From assembly GCA_034359265.1 (NCBI GenBank), contig CP136897.1, forward strand, positions 25,724,001 through 25,788,000: 64,000 nucleotides of DNA. The letters run 5' to 3'. Shown in pieces: positions 1-12,226 of the stretch. A program made the position numbers and the translations under genes. Each line of letters begins with the position of its first letter. Positions within the stretch are counted from its first letter, which is position 1. The stretch is from Canna indica (Eukaryota; Streptophyta; Magnoliopsida; Zingiberales; Cannaceae). A model generated the notes under the pieces. That model was not told the DNA's origin and did not search any database. It saw only the letters and a list, made by a program, of their open reading frames with translations.

Positions 1-1045
1 CAGCAACAAGGAGACGATCAGCGAGGAAGCGAGCAGCAGGAGATGAGCGGAAAGGGAGGCGGGGAAAGGGAGACGAGTTGGGGAAAAGGAGGCGGGCTGT
101 TGTCGAAATATTTGGGAAAGGGAGGCGGGTACTTGTCAGCTTAGAAAAAGGGTGAATAATATGAATAATAAGATAGTATAAAATAAAAACTTTATGGTAT
201 AGTAAATAATAAGATATAAGATAGACGTACCGCTATAGTTTATCAACTATATGATTAATACTTTAGTATTTTAAGTATATAGTTAATATTTTTTTTTGAT
301 GTTTTTATAGTTAATCTTTTAGGAAATGGGTAATATTTTATATCTCACGCCGTAAGATATATAGTTAATGTTTTAGGGGTTGAGGTAATGGGTAATTTTA
401 TTGATATTATTATAGTTAATATTTTTTATATTATATTTGTTATTATAAAAAAAATTGGGAAATATATTTATCTTACTATATTTGTTTCTTATATTTATAT
501 AAAAATATAAGAAAAATATTTTTATATTTGTTAGTCAAGTATATAGTTAATATTTATCTATAAAATAGATTCTCGCCTAAAATTTTGCCTTTTTTATTTT
601 TTTAATTATTTTATCATCTATGGCACAGTAATTTGTCACAATAAATAGTTCTATATCTATGACAAATATATTATCGCAAATAATTGCCAGAATATCGTGA
701 TAAAATTGTGGCAAAAATATTGTAGCAAACGCTTGCCACAGAATATCATGACAAACTTGTGGCAAAAATTTTGTCGCAAATACTTGCCACGGTAGAATAT
801 TTTGAAATAGTGGCAAAACTCGTTGTCATACATTTAAAAAACTATAAATTTTGAAAATTTACTAAATTATTAGTAGCAAACATAGTGGCAAAATTAAAAA
901 AAATTATCGCAAATTGTTTGAACTTATACTTTTAACTACAAAAATAGTTTTGCCATAAAATTCGTCGCAGATTACACCTTTTGTGGCCAATTATTATTGG
1001 TCACTCCAAAATTTTACCACAAATTCTTATCTTTTTTTTATAGTG
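1..1045. mobile_element. Right end of a CACTA-like, apparently non-coding element
   Basis: The stretch ends in a poly-T run followed by ATAGTG at 1045. On the other strand this reads CACTATAAAAAAAAGAT, the form of a CACTA terminal inverted repeat. From about 620 to 1000 short degenerate motifs recur in both orientations (TTGCCACA, GTGGCAAAA, TTGTCGCAAA), as in CACTA subterminal repeats. The interval 270-555 is very AT-rich and repeats TATAGTTAAT five times. No convincing coding region is present, and the other terminus lies outside the window, so neither family nor TSD can be confirmed. It could instead be another TIR transposon or unclassified AT-rich DNA. Confidence 0.35.
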
Positions 1046-1147
1046 AATGGCTTTCCTAGCAAGATTCATTCACATTTAGCACCATTACTGAATTAGCTGC
1101 TTGCCTAGCAAGATTCATTCACATTCTTGACATCTTTAACAATAATG
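1046..1147. repeat. Short flank with a 22-bp direct repeat
   Basis: This is the strip between the CACTA-like end and the LINE target site. CCTAGCAAGATTCATTCACA followed by TT occurs at about 1053 and again at about 1113, so the flank carries a small duplication. No gene is seen. Confidence 0.5.
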
Positions 1148-1163
1148 GCTTGAGACATGATCT
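1148..1163. repeat. LINE target-site duplication, 3' copy
   Basis: GCTTGAGACATGATCT is identical to 10036-10051. The two copies bracket the LINE, and a T/A homopolymer run follows immediately, as expected of a LINE tail inserted on the minus strand. Confidence 0.85.
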
Positions 1164-1524
1164 TTTTTTTAAAAAAAAAAAAAAAAAACCCAACCATCAA
1201 GTCAGACTGTACTCAGGCTCCGGTTGGAAGAGGTAGAGGATCATTGATCGTGCACTCAACGCTGGAAACCTGAATACATCCATATTCTCTCCGATTGTCT
1301 GAACTTTTATTTGATGAAGAACCATTTATAGGAACAATGTAGCTTAACCTCTATACATCATGTGAAAAATAATGATGGATGTTACAAATTTTGCAGGAAA
1401 TGACATTTGGAGAAACTACAATGTAAAGAGGATCAATGATTAATCTCCAAAAACAAGTTTCAACAGAGCAGTTACCAAATACTTTCCATAGATCCAAGTC
1501 CAGCTGAGCCGAAGAACTTTCAAT

Positions 1525-2585
1525 TTAGCCATAATAAGCAAGTTGATGGGCCAATGTATTATTCTCTCTACCAGTAAAAAACCATCCCATAACATTTAGT
1601 TTTTGACCAAGGTATAGAATGTCCTTTACCAGATCCTTAGCATTGTAAGGAGCCTTCATATAGCTATTCAAAATATCAATTACAATTTTACTATCAGAAA
1701 AAATCTTTAGGTGCTTGATATTGATCAGATCAGCTTTCATCAAACACCAACAAATAGCTTTCAGCTCAGCATTTAAAACATCGAGTAAAAAATGAACTAA
1801 AGCCTGTCATGAAAACTTCATTTCTTTCATTAAGGGAATGGCAACCAAGGCCTGCCTTGTTAGAAGACTTAAGCCAAGCAACATCACAATAAACAGTGAA
1901 GAAAGTTTCATTGTGCAAGTGGAGTTTGACCCTGATATCTGATAAAAGTTGAATGTTATCCAACTTGATATTACCACAGTTGAAAGCCTGAACCGGTTTA
2001 TCAATTGTAACTGATTCCACCCTTGAAGGCATGCATTTTTTGAGTTGCTTCACATTATTCAATTCAGCCAAGATTCTACAAATCAGAGTGTTGTGACCAG
2101 CATATTTACCTTTGAAACAAGCTTCATTCCTATTTTTCCATAAAATCCAAAGGCCGATAGCAATACAGCTGAGCAGACCCACCCTACTTTCCTTATCTAA
2201 ACCTTTTCCTTCATCAGCCCATTTTCCTTGCAGCCATCTGTCCCTGAACTCAAATTTGTAACTTAGGATAGACTCCAAGTCAGACCAAAGCTTAGCTGCC
2301 AAACTACATTAAAAAAATATGTGAATGATATTATCTTTTCCCTCTCTACAAATCCAGCAGTCTTGCTCGGATATAATTTTCAACAAGGAGAGCCATTTAG
2401 ATGTGGGGAATCTCCCTTGGACAAATTTCCACAAGAAAAATTTGATTTTGGGCAGGATTTTTAAGTTCCAAAGCAGTCTCCAGTTGAAGGAGTTGTCAAT
2501 AATTTCAGAGCTTTCATTTTTCAAAAAGTTGTATGCTCCTTTGCAATTGAGCTTCCCCTTTTTATTCAGAGCCCATATCCATTTG
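1525..2585 (-). pseudogene. LINE ORF2, zf-RVT and RNase H C-terminal part
   Basis: This continues ORF2 after the solo LTR. The block near 2309-2524 (LLWNLKILPKIKFFLWKF, then CWICREGKDNIIHIFF) is the zinc-binding region that follows plant LINE reverse transcriptases. The 1766-2302 frame has IGLWILWKNRNEACFKG and then enters RNase H (YCDVAWL near 1885), which continues in another frame at 1525-1743 with SDSKIVIDILN and NTLAHQLAYYG. At least two frame changes and a stop disrupt it. The region 1190-1524 is 3' UTR without a gene. Confidence 0.87.
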
Positions 2586-5153
2586 TGTCACACCCCAACT
2601 GAGGTTAGTGTGACCGGCCAGGGCGTACATCCTACCCTGTAGCCTACTGTCTACACCGACTGACAATAAAATCGAACATATCGAGAAAGGAAACCACAAC
2701 ACAATTTTTACTTAAAGTTTTCAAAATTCACAAATATATGTTTTTCAACCCAAAGAAGAAAACCAACATCGTCGCAAATAGAACATCTCAAGTATCAAAG
2801 TTATTACAAACTTTTCAAAACACAACTGTTAGTGTAGAAAAGAAAAATAACTACTACAAGACACTGGACTATGATCAAAGGACGCCGCTACAAGATATGG
2901 CACCACCACCTGCCCTCCAGCTGCACCATGACGACAAGCCTCGATCACTGATCGTGCTCTGCAAAAATATAGGAAAGAAATCGTGAGTCCACTTGGGACA
3001 CAGTGAGCGGTTCTTCTGAACCTCCACATAATCCATAATTAGTCATGCATAACATATAAAGCAGCATAGAATATAATCAGGGAGGTAAGCTACTTTTTAG
3101 TGTGACTATCGACTCCATGGGTCATTCTGTATAGACCATATAGGAGAGACCTGCCATAACGGCCTAACTTTTCCACCTAGCATCCGGCCCTTAAGGCCTA
3201 CTTATGGTATAAGAATCCCTGCTACAATCGGCCCTACCATACCAGGTAGAATCACACTGGCCGTTCGGCCACATCATATCAAGATGTAAACAAGAAATCC
3301 CGGGCCATTGACTAGGATGCTCTACTAGTTTCCAGACACCGTCTGGGGTAGGGATAGCTAGTCCCACCCAATTGGGGTCTGACACCTAGCGGGCCCGCTG
3401 GTGCTTCTCAAGACCCAATCATTGGCCGAGTCAACCATTGGTCATTTCCGATTGCCCATGCTTCTCGGCAGACCATCTCAAGCACATCACACAATCAAAA
3501 TATTCTAGGGTTTCTTTATATACACCGCGGGCAGTTGCCTGCATCCGGCCCTCACTCGGCCTATAGGGTCAACAATTCAATGTCACCTTTCCGAAAAATG
3601 TGTACACCTAATAATTCTAGGTTTTCAAAAATGAATACAAGAAGTCTTAGAAGTTGAGTCATTCCCTAGTTATGTTTCCATATCTAATATGTACCTTGCA
3701 AAGTCCTACATGTAATCTAGCGCCATACACTATCTTGGGTGAAGAATTCCGTGTACCGGACTTGGAACTTCACCCATTAACATTTCTGGACAACATATAT
3801 ATATATATGAAATGTAATTATAATTCACAACAACTACGTACCATGCATAACTACGAGATTCAACGATAAAAATTTATATACTGCATATAGAATTTATTTC
3901 AATATGGAACATCGTATCTAGCATGGTAAAATATCAAATAATTCCCACAAGGAATATACTATCTAGCATGGTAAAAATATCCCAACGACACTTACCAAAT
4001 TTAATCATGAGCAACAAACATCATGAGGAAGTCGAATTAAAGAGGTAAATAATCCATTGATTACACCAATAAGTAGCATGCAATAAAAATAGCAACAATT
4101 AAACATAATATCTGAAATTTAATGAAACCTTTCCTTTGATGCATGTACCATAACCATCATGTCCATGTGAGCATTAGCAAGAACATTTCCATATTCATGA
4201 GAATGTAGATTAACATTTGCTATCAATTACTAAGATGAACAGTAATCATGTATTATAATTTGAACCTAACATTAAGCATGAAAGCGGGAATTAAGATGAC
4301 ATAACATGAGATCCGGCGTATCGATCCGAACAACCCCAATTTCCCTCCCCTATGCACTGCTCGGCCGACTCAAGCAGGGTAATAACCAGCTCGGCTGAGC
4401 CCTCTAGGGGTGGTAAACATGGTTGCGGCAACAACATGAGCATCAATCCAAAAGTCTAAAACATATCGAACACAAGACGATCCACGAGTCGCTAGATGAG
4501 AGAGGAAATTAGGGAAAATTTTTGCATGACCTTTCCCCTTTTTCCTCCACTCGGCCAGCCCACAAAGAAACAAAATAAATCCGTTTTAAACCATCAAATC
4601 ACAGGTATACATATCTATTAAGGTTCTAACATGAGAAGACGCGTACATCGGCAAGAAACTCACGAAAAGAACCCGATTCAAAACTTCTAGGGTCGGCTAC
4701 CCGCCTCCCCTCATAAAACTCTAACCACTCACCTTTGCTTGATGAAAAAGAAGGATCGGACACTGGCGATCTCGAATCCTCCGGCGACGACGCGATCTCC
4801 GGCCGACCAAGATCTCTCTTCCCCTCTCTCCTTTCTCCCTTGCTCGGGGTTTGTGTGGCTCCTAGATGAGCCGCACGACTCAATGATGAGGGATTTTATT
4901 CCCTCATAAACAATGACTTAAATGCCCCACTTACACGACTTAACATTGACTCGACTCAGTCTGAGTCCGACTTGGGTTCCGACTCTAACCGCAACACGAG
5001 TCGATCTTCACCCAATTTAATTGCACACATCATTAGTCGAGTCATACCTTCTACTCGAGGCGATCCTGAGGCTCGACTCGACTAACCCTGGGTCCGACGC
5101 ACTGCACCAAAATAGATTTTTATATTAGGATTTTTTTTTTTCTAGGTCTTACA
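2586..5153 (-). mobile_element. Solo Ty3/gypsy-type LTR inside the LINE
   Basis: On the plus strand it begins TGTCACACCCC and ends GGTCTTACA. Read on the minus strand that is TGTAAGACC...GGTGTGACA, the usual termini of chromovirus-type LTRs. Flanks are ATTTG (2581-2585) and ACTTG (5154-5158), a 5-bp TSD with one mismatch. No gag, pol, primer-binding site or polypurine tract is present, so it is a solo LTR left by LTR-LTR recombination. It shares its full layout with 17368-27257 once the CACTA there is excluded. Scattered short ORFs have no family resemblance. Confidence 0.85.
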
Positions 5154-7124
5154 ACTTGTCTTTTTTATCTATCATTGGCAAGTGTATTTGAGAAATAAAA
5201 TTCACCAGTTCCTCTCCGAAATCTGCCTAATTAGGGACCAATTCCATTCTTTGTTATGAATAAGATCACCAACTTTACTAACTTCATCCAATCTACTGAC
5301 ATTAATAAAAGTAGGCCACTTTTCAATGGGGATACAATCAGTCCAGGGATCCTTCCATATATTAGTGGACTGCCCATTACCAATGCATATTTTCAAACCC
5401 TTCCTCAACTTGCAAAGAGCAATGAAAAGACCTTTAGTAGCCCAGCTCTTGCTCATGTCACTAGCATTATTCCAAGGATGGATGTCAGCATGTTTTAATC
5501 TTAGAAGATTGACCCAGCTAATATTTTTCCTATGCAGCAAAGGCAATATCCTTTTAGCATGAATTGAGATTTTAACAAGCTTTAACTCTCTGATGCCCAA
5601 ACCCCCATTAAGTTTGCTCAGAGAGATCCTTTTCCAGCTGACAAGATGAAGGCTATGTTTCTTTTTACCAGATCTCCAAAAGTATTCCCTTGCCTGTTTT
5701 GCATAGTCTTTAACCAATGCATCATTGATCCAAGTGGTGGCCAATGTGTGAATGAGGATGGAGTTGACTACAAAATTCAAAAGAATTGCTTTGCCTACTT
5801 GAGTAATATTCTTACTTGCCCAGGAATCAAATCTTTTCTCAACTTTGTTTATGATTTGCCTTTGAATATTGATAGGAGTCTTGCCCTTGTCTATGTGAGC
5901 ACCAAGATATTTGAAAGGAAGGACACCCTCTTTGATACCCAGCAGGTTACAGATTCCATCTCTCTTTGATTTTGGGTAGTCACTAGGGAAGAAGCATTCT
6001 GACGTCTCTAGATTAATACTTTGGTTAGTAATGCTACCATACAAGCATAGTATCTTTTTGAGGTAGCCACAAGTTTTGTTACAACATTTAAACATCAAAA
6101 TTATGTCATCGGCAAAAAATAAGTGGTTGAGACATAGGTTCTTGTACTTAAAGGCTTTTATATGACCATTGTCAACCTCTTGCTCAATCATGACAGATAG
6201 GAGTACTTGAACAATGATGAACAAGTATGGTGAAAGGGGGTCCCCTAGTCTAACCCCTTTAAAACTCTTAAAGCTTTTCGATTGAGTTCCATTTAAACAA
6301 CACTTGAATTTTGCAGTCTCTAAGCAAGCTCTGAACCAGTTGATAAGCTTATCAGGTATATTCATGCAGTGGCAGATATTCATGAGGCCCTCCCAACTCA
6401 CTTTGCCAAAAGCTTTCTCTAGATCCAACTTCATGATGAAATATGGATGTTTCCCTTTGGATTTCCCAATTAAGCTAACCACCTCAGATAGTAGGATGAT
6501 ATTGACATGGATATTCCTTTTCTCAACAAATGCATATTGCTCTTTTGAGATGATGGTGCTTATCCATGGCTTTAATCTGTTAACTAGGACTTTTGAGAAG
6601 ATTTTATAGGCAACATTGCAAAGTGCAATGGGCCTATAATCCATGATATTCTGAGGGCAATCTCTTTTGGGGATGAAGATTAAGTTGGTTTGACCCCATG
6701 AATCAGGCAATCTGTCATTGTGATAAAAATTGTCTATAACATTCATATATGAATTTTTGATAATTCCCCAAAAACTGAGATAAAACTCTAAGTTATAACC
6801 ATTAGGCCCAAGTGCTTTTCCTTTACCTAAGTTGTTCATAGCTACGATGACTTCTTCCTCGGTGAATTGCATTGTTAGTTTACAATGACTCTCATCAGGT
6901 ATTCTTCTCCAGTTTAGTTTCTTAACCTCCTCGCAGATTGCAACATTACTATCTGTGCATTCCTTTTCCCAGAGGCAGCTATACCATTTTACAAACTCAG
7001 CAAGAATCATCTCAGACTTAGTGAACACTGTATCATCCACAGATATTTGAAGTATAGTATTCTGCCTTCTTTTGTATTTAACCAAATTATGGAAATATTT
7101 GGTGTTTTTATCATTCATATCCAC
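5154..7124 (-). pseudogene. LINE ORF2, reverse transcriptase domain
   Basis: A 640-codon open stretch (5202-7124) carries the non-LTR reverse transcriptase. Visible blocks are DYRPIALCNVAYKI at about residue 162, LDLEKAFGKVSW at 233, GDPLSPYLFI at 294 and the catalytic FADD at 337-340. The usual AFD of motif A is AFG here, while the first motif-A Asp is kept. A frameshift near 5200 precedes the junction with the solo LTR at 5153. Beyond that LTR the protein resumes at 2585 with the zinc-finger region, so both halves belong to one ORF2. Confidence 0.92.
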
Positions 7125-7152
7125 CCAGTTGGTCCTAGCTTTGGTCCACCAT

Positions 7153-8183
7153 TTAATATGTTATTTGTCGGTTAAGTGACATAGCTTTGTTAGTGAGACT
7201 TTTGATTCTGTTGACCTCATAGTCAGTAGCAGCCCTAGCTTCATCTGTAGCTTCCAATGTACCAAGTTCCTCTAAAGTTGATTTAAGTTCTTTTTCTAAA
7301 AAAACAAAAGTTTCTCTACTCCAAACACTAAGAGTAGTGTTGAGCCTATTTAAATAATTATCAAAATAGCAAGCTTTATCTCCATGAATGGTGACCTTTC
7401 CCCAATTATCTTTGATAAGCTGAGTAATACTTTCCTTTTCAAGACAATAAAGTTCAAAAACAAATCTCCTTTTCCCTTTAGCTAACTTGTTGTTACACAT
7501 AGTGTCAAGCAAGATTGGTCTATGATCTGAAGCCAATTTTTTCATATGAAGGACAGTTGCATGATTGTAAATAGAAAGCCATATATCATTGGCATAAAAT
7601 CTATCAATTCTTGCCATTACCCTTTTATCCCCATATCTATTATTACACCAGGTATATCTTGGACCAGAGAACCCCAAATCAATTAATCCAGCATTATGTT
7701 TAAGGCCATTGAATGATCTTTGAGCTTTTCCAAAGCTAAAATCTTTGCCACCCTTCTTGTCTTCCTGCTTTTCAATACAATTAAAATCCCCCATTAATAA
7801 CCAAGGGGTGTTATCCTTATCCAGGTCAGCCAAAAAAATTTAGAGGCAATAGTACTGACATAAATGCCTATTAAAAGCCAAGGCAAATTCCCATTAGAGG
7901 AAATAGATACATATACAGCTTGTTTACACTTGTGAATGAGACTGATCTTTACATAACTGATTCTCCAGACAAGTACAATTCCATTGGATCTACCATCACC
8001 AGGCATGAACACAGCATCCCATTCCAAACCAAATTTACTAATACAGATTTCAGATAAACCTTCATCCAAATGAGTTTCTACTAACAAAACAAGGTCAGAC
8101 CTATTAGTTTTCAGAATGAATTCTAAATAGTCCCAAGCATTGTTTTTGAGCCCTCCCCTAATGTTCCAGGAGATAATCTTCAT
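7153..8183 (-). pseudogene. LINE ORF2, endonuclease domain (frameshifted)
   Basis: This is the N-terminal part of ORF2, the target-nicking exonuclease/endonuclease/phosphatase fold. It opens at 8183 with MKIISWNIRGGLKNN and has the LLVETHLDE-like block, then shifts frame near 7834 to continue with MGDFNCIE, GPRYTWCN, IDRFYAND and the terminal SDHRPILL motif (conserved Asp-His). A second frame change near 7150 separates it from the reverse transcriptase. The preceding 8180-8467 frame (about 95 residues) links ORF1 and ORF2 and has no recognisable domain. Confidence 0.88.
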
Positions 8184-8532
8184 ATCAATAATGTCGTGTT
8201 TTCCCCTAATTGAGAATCAGGGGGGACAGCCTCTTGCTCTATCAATGATTTGTCTTTGGGAAGTCTTTTCTTCTTAGCCATATTTTGTTTAGGCAAGAAG
8301 GGAAAACTCTCCTGATGAATTAACTGAGATACTGCTTTTCTGGTTTTTCCAACACTGGCCATTGAAGTACTTATACTATCATTATCCATAATCTCAATTG
8401 AAGGGTCCACACTGTCTTTGACTCTGCTGACAGTAATAGCAAAAGTGTCAGACAGTTTGTTGTGCAAGAGTTCTAAGTTCTCCTCAGAGTTAAAATGAAT
8501 AGGAATAGATTCGAGTTTTTCAGCTTGAAATG

Positions 8533-10026
8533 TTAGGCCTTTACCATGTACAGAATTTGTTGTACAAGTATAGGTATCCTCACAAGGTTGTGGTCAATAA
8601 CCATTCCTGTACTTTTATTTTCAGTGACCTTTGTACTATGAGGGGTTGATATTTTCTTTTCATTACTGGAGGCCGGCTTATTGAGATACATCTTTGTTTG
8701 CTTATTATCATTGATCATCTCTGGATTATGATCACTTACTTCCATCAAAGCTTCATATCTGTTTTTATTTCTATCCTCCTGACTCTCTATTTTCCTAGTT
8801 TGAGGCTTCTTCTTTCTATTGATCACCTGCCATGGCCCAAACATATCCTCACATCTCTTTTGTTCAGCAGCCATGTTATCTTCACTTTTGCTTCCAGAAG
8901 CCATGTCAATTTGTGGAGCTTTGCTGAAATTGTTAGGGTCCAAATCAACTTTTTCAGTACAATGGTCAACAAGGTGACCAATCTTCCCACAAGCAAAATA
9001 AAGTTTTGGAATGCTTTCAAAAGCTATAGCTTCCCAAAACTTTGATCCACCTCCGTTGATCCAAATACCGGGGGGAACTTTGTTCTTCAAATTCCAGAGA
9101 ATGCAGACACGAGCAAATTTAGCTCTTAATCCTCTCATTGTTACACCATCAATCTTGATTGGCTACCCTATGATTCTCACTATTTTCATTAGGATATCCT
9201 TTTGCAGATACTCCAAAAGCAAGCCGGACAGCTGAATCCAAACGGGGATAGCATCAATTGATTCCATGAGCGATTGAAAATTTGCTTTCCATAGAGTGAG
9301 CAATAGGGCATGTCCTCTAAAAAACCAAGGCCCTTCAGTGAGCACTTTATTTCTATCTTCCTCACACGCAAATTTGAAACAAAAGTATCCAGCAGCTAGA
9401 TCAACAGCTTGGACATTGCATCTTAACTTCCAAATCTTTGGAAGAGCTTGCTGAATAATCGGCAGAGGAGTGATACCATAGAACTTTCCATATAAGCTAT
9501 TACACCAATCGGCTCTTGCATATTCCAGCAGTTCATCCTCAATGCAAACTTCATTTTTAGAGGCTGACTGAATTTTTTTCAACTTCTCATCGAGCATTTT
9601 GTTTTGAGGCAAATTATCAAACACCTATGCTCCTCTGAACAAGGCAGCCCAGGTAGTAGGCTGTTTAGCTTTCAGACTTGATTTAGCCTCCTCTTTCTTT
9701 TGATTCGCAACAAATAAAGGATTTTCGAGAGCCACATATTTTTTGCTAATAGAATGAGTTGCAACAAAAGAGATCAACATATGCTCATTATCATTGAGAT
9801 TCTTATCTGTCGATCGAAGATCATTGGTCAGGTTAATCCCAAAATTGTCGCGAGCAGAAGCTTCCGTCCTCCCAAAGGATCTACCTCCAGATGGGGAATC
9901 TGGAGGCTTCTTATGTTTGAAAGGGTTGCGATCGAACCCCTCCACTCTCAGCCATCGTCGATCGCCAGAGTCTTCATTGTTTTTTTCGCCATCGCCATCG
10001 CCAGATTTGACTTGCTTTCCCGCCAT
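8533..10026 (-). pseudogene. LINE ORF1 (DUF4283 and CCHC zinc knuckle), two in-frame stops
   Basis: The predicted product is the RNA-binding ORF1 protein of plant L1 elements. The start is taken as the ATG at 10024-10026, nine bases inside the LINE 5' end; an upstream ATG in the same frame lies in flanking DNA beyond the duplication and was rejected. The N-terminal part is charged. The middle block (9163-9624) contains the DUF4283 pattern around GYFCFKFACEEDRNKVL and GPWFFRGHALLL. The last block (8533-9138) contains a CCHC_4-type knuckle, YFACGKIGHLVDHC, in which the first Cys is replaced. In-frame TAG codons at about 9625-9627 and about 9160-9162 interrupt one continuous frame. Confidence 0.85.
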
Positions 10027-10035
10027 TATCAATTC

Positions 10036-10339
10036 GCTTGAGACATGATCTGACAAGGACAATTCAACTAACAATCTTGATGGTGATTTTACCACATATA
10101 TAATAAGGATTATAATGATTGAAACCCGGTTGCTGATTGCTAAATGCACATTGAAACTCGGGCACTAATGTGCAGATTCCTAATGTCAAGTAATCTGATG
10201 TCAAGCATCCACATTATAATAATTGCTGATGTGTTAAAAATAAAGATTAAATGGAATATGCTTGACATCAATGAAAAGCATAAAGAAGCACTGATATGAC
10301 CTCAGCTTCCCCTCTGCCATCGCTGCCTAGCAACCCAAG
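10036..10339. other. Flanking sequence between LINE and Copia element
   Basis: It contains the 5' copy of the LINE TSD (10036-10051) and the CCAAG target site of the Copia element (10335-10339). No coding region, RNA gene or repeat is recognised. It is presumably older DNA into which both elements inserted; its continuation is at 30454. Confidence 0.5.
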
Positions 10340-10729
10340 TGATAAAAAAGCTACTAGAGATCAAATTTAGGGATTCAAAGGAGTAGCAATCTCTATTCAG
10401 CAGATCCAATAATCGATTGTCAGTATACAATCACCACATCAAGAAGTCAGAAAGGGGGAAGAAGAGAGAACAGGTTCATACACCAAACCCTTACAGTTAT
10501 CAGTTATATACGAGCTAACTAAGTTGTTGAGAAGTGAAGGTAATATTACATTTGAGCCCTTCAATTACTCTTTTATTTAATCTACTAATCAAGGACACTA
10601 TAGTCATTTGACTTCTTATTTATTTGAAGCTTTAGCACGTGCCTTGCCAGGTTCTCCTTTCTGCTTCATACTTCATTAGTTGAGGTTCCCTTGTTGCTGC
10701 TCTGCACTGCTCTACACCTTACTCTAACA
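10340..10729 (-). repeat. Copia 3' LTR
   Basis: On the plus strand it runs from TGATAAAAAAGC to CTCTAACA, so in element sense it starts TGTTAGAG and ends TATCA. It pairs with 30064-30453 over its whole length. Confidence 0.93.
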
Positions 10730-11102
10730 CACACCCCCTCAAGTTGGGAAGAGGAATAGAGATTATCCATTCCCAACTTGATAAGGAGTTTGACATGCTG
10801 CTGTGTCGGCAGAGCTTTAGTGAATATGTTTGTCTGCCGGCTGCTCTTCACTGGGTATCTATCTTGGTTCAACTATCTTCTTTTGGAACTTTTCTCTAAC
10901 ATAATAACAGTCCACTTCTAGATTTTTAGTTCTTTCGTGGAAAACTGGGTTAGCTAAAATATGCATCGCACTTTGACTATCACAGTGAATAGGAATTGGC
11001 TTATTGCATTCAACACCTACATCAGACAATACATTTTTTACCCAAACCAGTTCAGCAGTGATACTAGAGAGAGCTCTCAACTCACTCTCAGCACTTGAAC
11101 GA
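10730..11102 (-). pseudogene. Copia RNase H end of pol, and polypurine tract
   Basis: The 10859-11080 frame carries the typical Copia RNase H stretch: ITAELVWVKNVL, then the conserved HCDSQSAMHI and HERTKNLEVDCYYVRE. It continues in a shifted frame to about 10735 with TNIFTKALP. The purine tract TTGAGGGGGTGTG in element sense at 10730-10743 directly precedes the 3' LTR and would prime plus-strand DNA synthesis. The frame change near 10860 inactivates it. Confidence 0.9.
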
Positions 11103-12226
11103 CTAACTGTAGCATGTGTTTTTGCATTTCCAATTAACTATGGATGTCCCAAATTTAACTGCATATCCAGTTATGGATTTTCTGCTCATTGTACATCCTC
11201 CCCAATCAGCATCTGAACATCCTATCAATGAGAGAAGAGAATCGGCTAAATAAAACAAGCTCAATCCTGATGTTTTATTCAGATATTTCAACATCCTTAA
11301 TGCAGCCTTGTAGTGAGACATCTTAGGTTGTTGAGTGAATTGATTCAATATATGCACATTGTACATTATATCAGGTTGAGTTATGGTTATGTAGAGGAGT
11401 TTTCCAACAAGTGTTATGTAGCTTGCAACATCTTCAAATAATGTGTCTTCTTCTGTTACATCATTATTGAACTTAACATTCATGGCCATTGGAGTACTCT
11501 TGGGTTTACAATCTTGTAGCTTCAATTCTTTCAATAGGTCAAATATGTACTTTCTTTGATTTATGTGCATACCTTTTGATGTTATGTGTACCTCAAGGCC
11601 AAGGAAATAACTCAAATTTCCCATGTCTTTTATCTTAAATAGTTCATCTAGATGTTTCTTGAGCTCCATCATCTCCTTTTCATCATTTCCTATCAACATG
11701 ATATCATCAACATATACCAGTGCAATGACCAATATGTTTTCTTTTCTTTTAATGAACATACATGAATCATATACACTTTGTGTGTATCCTACTGATTTGA
11801 TGCTGCTTGATAATTTGCTAAACCACTGTCTTCTTGCTTGCTTCAAGCCATATAGTGATTTATGTAACTTGCAAACCTTGTGACCATCTAATTTGTGATA
11901 TCTTGGAGGCATTTTCATATACACTTCTTCTTCGAGCTCACCATGAAGGTAAGCATTATTAACATCTAGCTGGTATACTGGCCATTTTGTAGAGGCAGCT
12001 ACTGCTAGTAAAATTCTTACTATAGCTAGCTTTGACACTAGTGCAAATGTGTCTTGATAGTATATCCCTTCAATTTGACTAAATCCCTTGGCAACAAGCC
12101 TTGACTTATGTCTTTCTATACTCCCATCTTGCTTGACTTTGATCTTGTAAACCCATTTGCAACCAATTGACCTCTTTCCATGTGGGAGATCACATATGCT
12201 CCAGGTTCCATTCTTCTCTAAGGTTA
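11103..12226 (-). pseudogene. Copia reverse transcriptase (RVT_2)
   Basis: The 311-codon frame at 11103-12038 holds motif A (VYQLDVNNAYLHGEL), the KSLYGLKQARRQW block and the catalytic YVDD (ALVYVDDIMLIG). Upstream, 12039-12226 encodes the conserved lead-in with NGTW and KWVYKIK, then a stop. The region meets the CACTA terminus at 12227 and resumes at 17213, where an ELL-type motif joins onto the NGTW block once the CACTA and one 3-bp duplication are disregarded. Confidence 0.93.

Larger units (their letters stand above)
1164..10035 (-). mobile_element. L1-type LINE retrotransposon, split by a solo LTR
   Basis: This non-LTR retrotransposon reads right to left. It has a very short 5' leader, ORF1 (DUF4283 plus a zinc knuckle), ORF2 (AP-type endonuclease, reverse transcriptase, zinc-finger-RVT, RNase H), a 3' UTR and a homopolymer end at about 1164-1188. 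It is flanked by identical 16-bp duplications (1148-1163 and 10036-10051). A 2.57-kb solo LTR sits inside ORF2 at 2586-5153; without it the LINE is about 6.3 kb, normal for a full-length plant L1. Because ORF1 begins about 10 bp inside the 5' end, the copy looks essentially complete at that end. Frameshifts and stops make it inactive. Confidence 0.93.

Noticed and set aside
9625..10149. Longer ORF1 start at 10149
   Set aside because: The extra N-terminal codons lie outside the LINE, beyond the 16-bp TSD, so they are flanking DNA read by chance.
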